DNA of 26,179 nucleotides, taken from IMG/VR virus record IMGVR_UViG_3300020595_000171, positions 1-26,179 of that record; one strand, 5' to 3'. Every line of letters begins with the position of its first letter. Within the stretch, counting starts at the first letter, position 1. The position numbers were made by a program, and so were the translations under genes. The notes under the pieces were generated by a model. The model did not search any database, was not told the origin of the DNA, and saw nothing but the letters and a program-made list of their open reading frames with translations. Source of the stretch: a virus. Of this stretch, positions 12,408-19,277 are shown piece after piece.

Positions 12408-14960
12408 ATGCCTGATCTACAACCTTTTAACTCTGGAGAAACCGCAACTTCAATCCGCACCAAAATTAATGCAGCTATTGCGCGTATTAATACTTTAGAT
12501 GACGCAAACGAAATCATCGCGAAGCTTGATGCTGAATTGGGATCAACTGCGTGGAAGAATTCAATCATCACACTAAATACTATTGCTGAACTCAAGGCGT
12601 TTGACGTTGGAACAGTTGTAGACAAGACAGTTGCAGTTGTTTATGGATCAAGTGCTGCTGGCGATGGTGAAGGCGGAACATTCTATTGGGATCAATCGTC
12701 TGCACAGTCTGCAGACGGTGTCACAACAATCGCGCCCAACTCTGGGGATAGCGGTCGTTGGATCAAAGTTCAAGTTGCATTGAGCGGAGTAGACATTCAG
12801 GCAACAATTGTTGAAGAAGATAGTTACGATGGGTCTCTAGCTGATATTGGTGCAATTAAGGATTGGGTTGAATCGAACTCAACGACTTCAGACCTTGAGT
12901 ATGTTGGAATTGCAGAATACGACGGCAGTCCGACAATTGTTAATACTACTGGCTCAATGACTAAGATTAGCGACCTTGAGTTTGAAAGTAAAGCAGCTGC
13001 ACTAGATACTGAGATTACATACGACGTAAGTAAGTTTATCACTGCGTCTGCTAGCGCAGTGCAGAACATCCGATTCGTTCACATTACTTGCAGTCTTACA
13101 AGTGAAGGCACAGCGCCATCTGGGAATGTGCAACGTATCACCGTTACTTACCCAGATGGTACGGTCGTCGACCTTGCTAATACGGCGCCAAGATATAATA
13201 CCTACATCGGAACGACAATTACAAGCACGTATGTTATTCCTGTAAATTCTGATACTACAGAATTTACTATTAATGCGGCTACGTCATTCTTTGTCAACGA
13301 AGGCGTGGCGTTTAAAATTGTTGGTGCAACCGTTGTCCGTAATGCATCTGGTTTTTTAGGTGATCAAGTTTACGGCGGCTCAGGAATGCTTTATAGCGGC
13401 ACTGAAGTTTATAATGCCACTCCTACTGGCAACACGTGGATTCCGTTGAACATCAAACCTCTAACATCCAAAGGTGGTCGAACACTGTGTTACTTTAAGG
13501 TAGCAGGTGCAGGTGGATTTTCATTTAAAACTGGCGGTGAGTCAGAGAATGTTGCGTCTACTATTGCAGAATCTGCGTTTGGCGGTGGTACGTCAGCCGC
13601 GCAAAATCAAGGCACGAATATTTCCTATGTCGCGGTTATCAGCGATTCTGACACGGTTGTTGAGTTTGCGTCTCTAACAGAAGTTCCTGTAGTTATTACT
13701 CTTGAGGCATATCAGCCGCTTGACGATTCTCCAGTTGTTACTCGTCACTATCTTGGTGATATTGAATTTATCGACGCGGTTACGATCGTTAATAAATCTG
13801 ATGATATTAGAACTGACACTGGATGGAGAACGGTCCAGCCGAATATGGCATGGGCAGGGGCATCAACTTTGATTATAGAATATATGATCCAAGATAATGA
13901 CATAAACGCGGATTACACATCGGTCTCCTTTAGAGCAAATGCTACTTCAGTCGAAATAAAAAGTGGTAACGGAACTGGAGCTTATGGTCCAAAAACTTCA
14001 CAGATGCTGATCCCAGTTAGTACTGGCGGATCATGGCAGTGGAATTACACAGGCGGCGACAGTTATCTTGCGGACCTGAGAGTTGTTGGTTATGTTAAGT
14101 CAAATCCAATACGCGAATCATACCCTTACTTCAATGTAATGATTGATCAGCGACCAGGTTTGACAACTCCTGCAGAGTTTACTGATGCGTCACAAGATAC
14201 TCTTACAGAATATAAATTACCTTCATACGGAAGCATTACTACAGGATTTCAGAATCATTACCACCAATCTGAAAATTCGCTCCTATATGAAATGTCGGTA
14301 AACGCTTTAAGTGACACAGACATTGTTCAAAAGTTATTTGCAGTAGACGACGTGTTTAGCATCTATGTTGACGGTGTGCTTAAAGCGACGGCTGACAGTG
14401 TAAATTCTACCAGCGCTCCAATGTTGGTTACGTATACTTTAACAGCGGGACTTCATACAATTAGCATTGTTAAGAATGATGTTGGTGGTGTCCAAGAGGC
14501 CCTTGACCTAGTCGGCGATATTATTTCTGACACCGTTCAGTTCGTTGGCTTCTCTGGAGTAACAGGTATCCTTGACGATATTAAAGGCACAGTTGATCAC
14601 GAAACAGTACCAACCTCACTTGCGGTTCAAGAATATGTTGCCAATGTTAGCGGTGTCAACCAAACATGGAAATTATCTCCATCAAATGGAGATATTCAAC
14701 AGTCACCAAATTGGGGCGGTTTTCACACAAACACTTCTGATGCGCCGATACAACTATCAATTCGTGCGTGGAGAGATGCCCAAGATAATGTTGAAGTAAA
14801 TATAGAGGTAGACGGATATGAATGGGCGGTACTATCCGCCACTAACTCGGGCGGTGGTGTTTCGGGTGTTGCAACTGTTACTATTCCACCTAAAGCAGAA
14901 TATCGTTTCAAGTCTACTGGAGAGACTCTCGGATCTTTCTCTGTTAGCGAATTAAGCTAA
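12408..14960 (+). CDS. Large tail fibre / adhesin, 850 aa
   Basis: The N-terminus (NSGETATSIRTKINAAIARI, about 8-27) resembles the starts of the next two genes and is probably the virion-attachment module. About residues 65-125 form a domain known from tail fibres and spikes (GDGEGGTFYWDQSS, then GVTTIAPNSGDSGRWIKV). The rest is beta-rich, Gly/Thr/Ser-rich and almost free of cysteine, with internal linkers such as AIKDWVESNSTTSDLEYVG (about 155) and VPTSLAVQEYV (about 733). No catalytic depolymerase motif was recognised. It is the longest gene here and expressed late, so it is the best candidate for the main receptor-binding fibre. The glycan operon directly upstream may decorate it. Confidence 0.82.
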   Translation: MPDLQPFNSGETATSIRTKINAAIARINTLDDANEIIAKLDAELGSTAWKNSIITLNTIAELKAFDVGTVVDKTVAVVYGSSAAGDGEGGTFYWDQSSAQSADGVTTIAPNSGDSGRWIKVQVALSGVDIQATIVEEDSYDGSLADIGAIKDWVESNSTTSDLEYVGIAEYDGSPTIVNTTGSMTKISDLEFESKAAALDTEITYDVSKFITASASAVQNIRFVHITCSLTSEGTAPSGNVQRITVTYPDGTVVDLANTAPRYNTYIGTTITSTYVIPVNSDTTEFTINAATSFFVNEGVAFKIVGATVVRNASGFLGDQVYGGSGMLYSGTEVYNATPTGNTWIPLNIKPLTSKGGRTLCYFKVAGAGGFSFKTGGESENVASTIAESAFGGGTSAAQNQGTNISYVAVISDSDTVVEFASLTEVPVVITLEAYQPLDDSPVVTRHYLGDIEFIDAVTIVNKSDDIRTDTGWRTVQPNMAWAGASTLIIEYMIQDNDINADYTSVSFRANATSVEIKSGNGTGAYGPKTSQMLIPVSTGGSWQWNYTGGDSYLADLRVVGYVKSNPIRESYPYFNVMIDQRPGLTTPAEFTDASQDTLTEYKLPSYGSITTGFQNHYHQSENSLLYEMSVNALSDTDIVQKLFAVDDVFSIYVDGVLKATADSVNSTSAPMLVTYTLTAGLHTISIVKNDVGGVQEALDLVGDIISDTVQFVGFSGVTGILDDIKGTVDHETVPTSLAVQEYVANVSGVNQTWKLSPSNGDIQQSPNWGGFHTNTSDAPIQLSIRAWRDAQDNVEVNIEVDGYEWAVLSATNSGGGVSGVATVTIPPKAEYRFKSTGETLGSFSVSELS

Positions 14961-14970
14961 GCACTAACGA

Positions 14971-14978
14971 TATAAATA
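14971..14978 (+). promoter_or_regulatory. T4-type late promoter TATAAATA
   Basis: A perfect consensus. ATG 14985 is 7 nt after its last A, so the mRNA should be leaderless to within one base. Confidence 0.87.
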
Positions 14979-14984
14979 ATTAAC

Positions 14985-15767
14985 ATGGCAGACATTGAAG
15001 ACATTCAAAACGGCGAAGTAGGTTCATCAGTAAAAGATAAACTTAATGATACTATCGCTGAAGCAAATAAATTAAGAGACTTAAGTGCAAAAACATTGGT
15101 CGGTAATAAGTCCTCTGACGCAGCGGATGCAACCAACGATATTGAACTTAAGGAAGTGGTGGAACTTGCAACCGCAACTCACGAGAATGTTCCGACAACT
15201 AAAGCAGTCCATGATTTGTTTGGTTCAATCGAGATTCCTGATGTAGGAACAGATTTAACTCTCGTTGATGACGATAACTTTGTCAATTCGCGAAGTGATA
15301 CTGCATCGTCATCACAAGCAATCAAAGCATACGTCGATGCTCAAGAGCACGTCATTGATATTTTTACTCATCCTGATATCAGCGCTAACAAATATTCATC
15401 AAAACACATTCCGTTCACGTTTTGGAAGAGCACAGGAACTCAACAATTTACGTCAGTAAACTCTGGCACCATTACTTATCCTGCTGGGATTTATCGAATT
15501 AGTATGACTGGTCGTTTCTGGGAGAACGATAATGATGTCGGCGATTATTATAGAATCCGTCCTAATATTAACGGTAAGATATGCTCTGAGTTTAACACCA
15601 ACGGCCTTTACGGCGACGACCGACGATTCGTATTTGATACCACAATAGTTGAGTCTGCGCCATGGACATGCTCACTATATTCAAAACTTAATTTGGATAG
15701 ATCAAACATTACCTTGCAAGCAAGAGATCTTAAAATCATCGTAGAGAAAATCTCATCTTCAATCTAA
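14985..15767 (+). CDS. Second tail fibre / adhesin, 260 aa
   Basis: The N-terminus (QNGEVGSSVKDKLNDTIAEA) matches the attachment-type start of the 850-aa fibre. Two linker repeats follow: VPTTKAVHDLF (about 71-81), and SRSDTASSSQAIKAYVDAQE (about 102-121), the SSQ-x-IKAYVD motif common in phage fibres. The C-terminal 130 residues (HIPFTFWKSTGTQQFTSV, then GIYRISMTGRFW, then SSKLNLDRSN-like strands) look like a compact C1q/TNF-like or fibre-tip beta sandwich. Expressed from its own late promoter, so probably present at a different level from the large fibre. A receptor-binding role is inferred. Confidence 0.75.
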   Translation: MADIEDIQNGEVGSSVKDKLNDTIAEANKLRDLSAKTLVGNKSSDAADATNDIELKEVVELATATHENVPTTKAVHDLFGSIEIPDVGTDLTLVDDDNFVNSRSDTASSSQAIKAYVDAQEHVIDIFTHPDISANKYSSKHIPFTFWKSTGTQQFTSVNSGTITYPAGIYRISMTGRFWENDNDVGDYYRIRPNINGKICSEFNTNGLYGDDRRFVFDTTIVESAPWTCSLYSKLNLDRSNITLQARDLKIIVEKISSSI

Positions 15768-15773
15768 TTCATT

Positions 15774-16565
15774 ATGGCTATTACACAAATTGCAAATTTA
15801 GAGTCAGCGAGCACAGTTCGCACTAAGCTTAACGAAATGATTGAGCAGTTGAACACTGTTCCTGCGCTGAACCCAGAAGCCGTAACACCAATTGCAAGTG
15901 GCGGTACGGGTGGAGCAACTATCGCTGAGGCACAGACCGCGCTTGAAATTCAACCGCGCTCAGCTGAACTTGATGAGATTGCAGCACTAACTGGAGCAAC
16001 GGTTGACCAACTGATAGTACATGACGGCACGCAATGGATAGCTCGCGATCGTAATGCTGTAACGGGAACAGGTTGGGGTAATTATGCAGATGATGAATTT
16101 GATGCATCAAATTCAGTGCCAGTAACATTAACTTCATTAAATGCACTCACACAAATCACGAATGATGGACTTGCCTCAGCCACAGTTTTAACACACCTAC
16201 CGCAGAATTTAGATAATAGCCCGCCTACAGTTAACCTGCTGGTTGGTGATGCTATTCAAGCAGTTGAAGGCGACGCGTTTGATCTTCGTATATCGTTTGA
16301 CGCATTACCTGCAGCAATAGACTCATGGTTTGACATTGTTTTAGATATTGGCGACCCTGGTAACACTTCAATAGTGATCGCGTCTCAAACGATTGTCCTA
16401 CCTAAAGGTATTACGACGACTCGTGTGGTTGCAACGTTTCCAATATTCGCTGGAGCTACGTTTGAAGCAAATGGGTGCAGAGTCTATATTGATACAAGTC
16501 TATCGGGTGATACTGTTGATGTATCAAACGTTGCGTTCTTTATTAAGCAAGATTTTAGAGCTTAA
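15774..16565 (+). CDS. Third tail fibre / adhesin, 263 aa
   Basis: The N-terminus (NLESASTVRTKLNEMIEQLN) again shows the R-x-KLN-x2-I-x3-N pattern shared with its two upstream neighbours. Residues about 35-60 have the classic fibre motif PIASGGTGGATIAEAQTAL. An AELDEIAALTGATVDQLIVH repeat-type linker follows, then a C-terminal beta-rich domain of about 160 residues. ATG 15774 follows the preceding stop by 6 nt without a promoter or SD, so it is expressed with the second fibre. Its stop overlaps the stop of the convergent PAAR gene (shared TTAA, 16562-16565). It could be an alternative or accessory receptor-binding protein. Confidence 0.75.
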   Translation: MAITQIANLESASTVRTKLNEMIEQLNTVPALNPEAVTPIASGGTGGATIAEAQTALEIQPRSAELDEIAALTGATVDQLIVHDGTQWIARDRNAVTGTGWGNYADDEFDASNSVPVTLTSLNALTQITNDGLASATVLTHLPQNLDNSPPTVNLLVGDAIQAVEGDAFDLRISFDALPAAIDSWFDIVLDIGDPGNTSIVIASQTIVLPKGITTTRVVATFPIFAGATFEANGCRVYIDTSLSGDTVDVSNVAFFIKQDFRA

Positions 16566-16852
16566 CCTGCAAAGACGTTTCCTGATCCTGCGGCAATAGT
16601 TGATCCACAAGATACAGTATCACCTATTCGAGCACAGCCGCGCCCATTAACAAAAACTGAGCCTGACGCTGCTGAGGTGACTCCACTATGAGGAGTGCAA
16701 TTACTGCACCCGTGAACAACCCAACCATCACCTAAGCGGTGGGTGCCGATACCGTTTGTAAAGACATTGCCTGAAGCAGCAACATTTGGTCTGGACGGAA
16801 AGCATCCGTGTCCAGTGCAGAGATCACCTAATCTTGTTACAGGTTGTCCCAT
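16562..16852 (-). CDS. PAAR-repeat spike tip protein (T4 gp5.4-like)
   Basis: A 96-residue protein made almost wholly of PAAR-type repeats: PVTRLGDLCTGHGCFPSRPN, then ASGNVFTNGIGTHRLGDGW, VHGCSNCTPHSG, ASGSVFVNGRGCARIGDTVSCGS and a GSGNVFAG end. The repeated xVFxNG and R-x-GD with paired His/Cys are the hallmarks of PAAR proteins, which fold as a cone, bind a metal ion (commonly zinc) at the tip and sharpen the contractile-tail spike. T4 gp5.4 has the same size and role. It overlaps its upstream gene by one base, so they are translated together. The identification is very secure. Confidence 0.93.
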   Translation of the reverse strand: MGQPVTRLGDLCTGHGCFPSRPNVAASGNVFTNGIGTHRLGDGWVVHGCSNCTPHSGVTSAASGSVFVNGRGCARIGDTVSCGSTIAAGSGNVFAG

Positions 16853-17370
16853 TATGCGGAAATATTTTGAAGGAAGTCATCCAAACTGTTGGTATAGTTT
16901 GGAGATACCACTTGTGTGAATGTTACAATAACGTCTCCGTGAAATGATGAGTTATAAGCGACCGTGATGCTTACACTCTGCGAAGACTGGTCGGGTACCC
17001 ACTTAAACACTTGTCGGTTCTTCCCAATAACATCTGCAAACGATTTTGATACAATCGGAGTCTCCCAGAGATTGCTTTTACCTTTAGTAAAGTGATGAAC
17101 CTCACTATCAAATAGAGCAAGTTCGTGCGCGCCATTGAATGCTACTGATATATCATCACCAGAGAGCTCAGCAGTAACAGTGATCCCAAGTACAGGGTTG
17201 TCTGCGCCATCAGTCCGTGCAATAGTGATCAACGGTGGACTATCCAACGTCAAGACCTCATCTGGTAATGCTGGGGAGCCAAGGTACAACTCATGTTCAA
17301 TTGTTCTTACCGCAGAAAACTGTTGATTGTTTTCAACTGAAGGAAGTGTGGTGTTGGATATCGTTGCCAT
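16852..17370 (-). CDS. Probable baseplate/tail-associated protein, 172 aa
   Basis: No family recognised. It is a beta-rich protein with no cysteine, including PLITIARTDGAD, GITVTAELSGDDISVAFNG, QSVSITVAYNSSFHGDVIVT and a C-terminal LDDFLQN helix. ATG 17370 is preferred to a TTG eight codons upstream because the late promoter on this strand (17381-17388) predicts transcription from about 17375. Its stop overlaps the ATG of the PAAR gene, so it is part of a two-gene late unit and probably travels with the spike tip, for example as a spike- or hub-associated protein. This is inference from context. Confidence 0.6.
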   Translation of the reverse strand: MATISNTTLPSVENNQQFSAVRTIEHELYLGSPALPDEVLTLDSPPLITIARTDGADNPVLGITVTAELSGDDISVAFNGAHELALFDSEVHHFTKGKSNLWETPIVSKSFADVIGKNRQVFKWVPDQSSQSVSITVAYNSSFHGDVIVTFTQVVSPNYTNSLDDFLQNISA

Positions 17371-17378
17371 TATAAATA
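17371..17378 (+). promoter_or_regulatory. T4-type late promoter TATAAATA (rightward, holin unit)
   Basis: A perfect consensus with the predicted start at about 17384, giving a 23-nt leader with AAGGA 5 nt before ATG 17407. It is one of the few conventional leaders here. Confidence 0.78.
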
Positions 17379-17380
17379 CA

Positions 17381-17388
17381 TATTTATA
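17381..17388 (-). promoter_or_regulatory. T4-type late promoter TATAAATA (leftward, PAAR unit)
   Basis: A perfect consensus on the - strand, 2 bp from the rightward late promoter. The predicted start at about 17375 gives a leader of only 5 nt before ATG 17370. Confidence 0.78.
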
Positions 17389-17406
17389 ACTCAACCAAGG
17401 AATATT

Positions 17407-17892
17407 ATGTTTGGCCTTATTACAATGATCATTACCACCCTAGGCGCTGCAGGTATGGCATCTGCAGCAAAGATGCTCGCAGGCATCATCGACCGCATCG
17501 GCGCAGCAAAAGAAAAGGCACAAGATCGAGAGCTCGTTCGTGACCTTGAAAGAACACAGCTTGATCTTGAAGTTCAGAAGATGATCTTTGGTGGAAATGG
17601 CGAGAATGCTAAGTTCTCGCGCGGGACACGTCGATTCATGGCACTGATTACAGGCTTCACATTCTCGGTAGTCACCATCCTTTGCACAATTTGGCCATCA
17701 GTTCCTTTAGTTACATTTGCTAACTTTGCGGCACAAGGTTCAAGTTGGTCACTCCTATGGGGACTAATCACAATCCCAACCGCGTTAGCAGGAACTACAG
17801 TTGTGATAACTACTGGACACGTTGTTCTTCTCTCTATTGCAATCATGGGAGCAGTATTCGGGTGGTACTTTACGCCAAGCGGCCGTTATTAA
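17407..17892 (+). CDS. Putative three-TM holin
   Basis: A 161-residue membrane protein. Hydrophobic segments are at about residues 3-25 (LITMIITTLGAAGMASAAKM), 76-102 (MALITGFTFSVVTILCTIWP) and 113-157 (two adjacent stretches). Between the first two lies a charged helix (KEKAQDRELVRDLERTQLDL). This shape, with an N-terminal membrane helix, a charged helix, RGTRRFMA and two or three C-terminal helices, resembles the 3TM holin family first described in gene transfer agents. Holins time lysis by opening the inner membrane. SD AAGGA is 5 nt before the ATG. A lipoprotein gene follows immediately, which fits a lysis cassette, but no endolysin is in the window. Confidence 0.6.
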   Translation: MFGLITMIITTLGAAGMASAAKMLAGIIDRIGAAKEKAQDRELVRDLERTQLDLEVQKMIFGGNGENAKFSRGTRRFMALITGFTFSVVTILCTIWPSVPLVTFANFAAQGSSWSLLWGLITIPTALAGTTVVITTGHVVLLSIAIMGAVFGWYFTPSGRY

Positions 17893-18158
17893 TGAAAAAG
17901 TTTTTCACAGTATTATTCTTGGTATTTGCATGTTTCAGCTTCGTTGGCTGTCAATCAATGCAAGGTCTCCCTAACGGCGACAAAAACGACGTCCATACTC
18001 GTATGCAAGAAATGCATATGTCCATCGACGAAAGTTCCCAAATGCTCTATATTGACGAACCAGCTGGAGTTAGCAGAAATCCGAATTCGTCAGTATTTGC
18101 TCGACCAGCACTTTGGCAGCGAAAGAGCGCATTTGTCGAAACTGCGCAAAGTGACTAA
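17892..18158 (+). CDS. Small lipoprotein, 88 aa
   Basis: Starts MKKFFTVLFLVFACFSFVGC, a signal peptide ending in a lipobox-like FVGC with Cys20 as the expected lipidated residue. The mature part of 68 residues is hydrophilic, with a Met-rich stretch (RMQEMHMSIDESSQM). The start overlaps the holin stop (TAATG at 17890-17894). An outer-membrane lipoprotein directly after a holin suggests a spanin-like lysis role or a superinfection-exclusion lipoprotein. No partner inner-membrane spanin was seen, so the role is unresolved. The signal implies a Gram-negative type host. Confidence 0.7.
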   Translation: MKKFFTVLFLVFACFSFVGCQSMQGLPNGDKNDVHTRMQEMHMSIDESSQMLYIDEPAGVSRNPNSSVFARPALWQRKSAFVETAQSD

Positions 18159-18396
18159 AACACGAATACGTCAACTCCTATCCGAAGGAGTCTGCACAGT
18201 TAGGCACATCAAAGCAAATGGAAGCATGGAACTGTTGCATTGCACCACAGATTCTTCTCTTGTCTCCGTTAAAGGTGATAAAATGGCTCCTAAATCTCCT
18301 TTTTCTGACCGAATTCGCGTATATAATACCGAGACGGGTAGACATTCGGCATTTTTAGCAAAAAATGTGCTTAAAATAAGAAAAAAAGAGAAATAG
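18151..18396 (+). CDS. WYL_2/DUF2693-like small protein
   Basis: The C-terminal 70 residues match my memory of the WYL_2 (formerly DUF2693) family of small Sm-like beta-barrel proteins common in T4-like phages. They run from a basic start (TKTRIRQLLSEG) through VRHIKANGSMELLHCTTD, the usual F/I-x-K-x-G-x3-x2-CT core, to RIRVYNTETGRHSAFLAKNV, the usual V-x-D/N-x-E-x-G-x-W/H-x-S/AF end. The start is uncertain: GTG 18151 gives 81 residues and overlaps the lipoprotein stop, while a longer frame from 18052 (TTG) would overlap the lipoprotein by about 107 nt. Function unknown; possibly binds RNA or modulates host regulators. Confidence 0.55.
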   Translation: MTKTRIRQLLSEGVCTVRHIKANGSMELLHCTTDSSLVSVKGDKMAPKSPFSDRIRVYNTETGRHSAFLAKNVLKIRKKEK

Positions 18397-18398
18397 CC

Positions 18399-18440
18399 AG
18401 AAATAACTATATACAGATCGGATTTAGTATGTTATAATTG
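18399..18440 (+). promoter_or_regulatory. Early sigma70-like promoter, copy C
   Basis: Identical to 1431-1472 in the outer 19 and inner 15 bases. -35-like TATACA and perfect extended -10 TATAAT (18433-18438). The A of ATG 18445 is 7 nt after the -10 box, predicting a leaderless mRNA. It drives the early block leading to gp33-gp59-gp32. Confidence 0.85.
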
Positions 18441-18444
18441 TATT

Positions 18445-18714
18445 ATGACAATGACTAATCCAAATCAACTGAGAAATGCCAAGGAGCTTAATGCTGCTCG
18501 GATGATCGTATATCAGTCGACATTATGCCATCCTGATTGGGATGCATTTAGTCACGCGTCATATCTTGAATCGGAGCACATGTTTGATCTTGACAAGGAA
18601 TACTTGTTCTGCGTATGGCCTGTCGGTCCCAAACTTTATCCTCTGCGTCAGTACGTCGAAAATTGGGTCAAGTTCCCAAATCGCCTTGCTGACGCAATTC
18701 GTAAACAGAAATAA
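18445..18714 (+). CDS. Hypothetical early protein, 89 aa
   Basis: No family recognised. An Asn/Ala-rich N-terminus (NPNQLRNAKELNAARMIVYQ) is followed by a compact aromatic domain (WDAFSHASYLESEHMFDLDK, then YLFCVWPVGPKLYPLRQYVENW) and a basic C-terminus. It is the first gene of the early operon driven by promoter copy C, read from an mRNA expected to start at its ATG. It is soluble-looking, with no signal or membrane segment. First position in a strong early operon suggests host takeover, but no motif supports a specific role. Confidence 0.68.
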   Translation: MTMTNPNQLRNAKELNAARMIVYQSTLCHPDWDAFSHASYLESEHMFDLDKEYLFCVWPVGPKLYPLRQYVENWVKFPNRLADAIRKQK

Positions 18715-18716
18715 CT

Positions 18717-19001
18717 ATGAGTCTAGACCAAGCAATTAAAAGCGGACAAGATCACCGCAAAGAATACCGAGGCGGTAAAAACGTCTGTAAGTCATGCCGC
18801 AACCACGGCGGATGTCCTGTCTGTGAAGGCAATCGTGCATATAGCACAATCAAAGGCCAACAGGCTGCTGATGCTGAACTTGATCAATCTGATCAACCGT
18901 ATTACATTGACGATTCTGCAGAAGAGATCCGCGAAGAAATTTGCCCTGATCCTACTGATCCGTGGAATATGAAAGAAGCTGACTTTAACTCAAACTGCTA
19001 A
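18717..19001 (+). CDS. Small Cys-rich, zinc-binding-like phage protein, 94 aa
   Basis: Contains EYRGGKNVCKSCRNHGGCPVCEGNR (about residues 18-42; four cysteines and a His that could hold one zinc). I recognise this RNHG-x-CP-x-C pattern from small conserved proteins of many large phages, where the function is unknown. The C-terminal half is acidic (YYIDDSAEEIREEICPDPTD). It follows the previous stop by 2 nt without an SD, consistent with reinitiation. It may bind nucleic acid or a protein partner. Confidence 0.68.
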   Translation: MSLDQAIKSGQDHRKEYRGGKNVCKSCRNHGGCPVCEGNRAYSTIKGQQAADAELDQSDQPYYIDDSAEEIREEICPDPTDPWNMKEADFNSNC

Positions 19002-19014
19002 CCAAAATATTATT

Positions 19015-19275
19015 ATGTGCAAAGTGAAACAAATCTCTCGCAAGAAACTCAATTCAACTCAAGACGAGTTCATTACTCGTGACCGTTCGATTACCGTCGA
19101 CGAAGACAACAAGACTGGAGATATCACCATTGAGGTGACTCTATTCGGAACTGTTGCTGAACGTTGCTTCGACCGTCTCGCTGAAGATGACCGCCGCAAG
19201 TGGGTTGAAGGATTCTTTAACGGAGCCAATGCTCCTCGCATCCGCGAATTTACTCTCATCAAAAAAGGACACTAA
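19015..19275 (+). CDS. Hypothetical early protein, 86 aa
   Basis: No family recognised. It has a basic start (MCKVKQISRKKLNS), a beta-hairpin-like middle (RSITVDEDNKTGDITIEVTLFG) and a helix with an RxxEDDRRKW pattern, ending in FTLIKKGH. The size and flow suggest a small alpha+beta domain. It lies 13 nt after the previous gene and 2 nt before the next, which has a good SD (AAGGA) inside the end of this gene. Confidence 0.63.
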   Translation: MCKVKQISRKKLNSTQDEFITRDRSITVDEDNKTGDITIEVTLFGTVAERCFDRLAEDDRRKWVEGFFNGANAPRIREFTLIKKGH

Positions 19276-19277
19276 TC

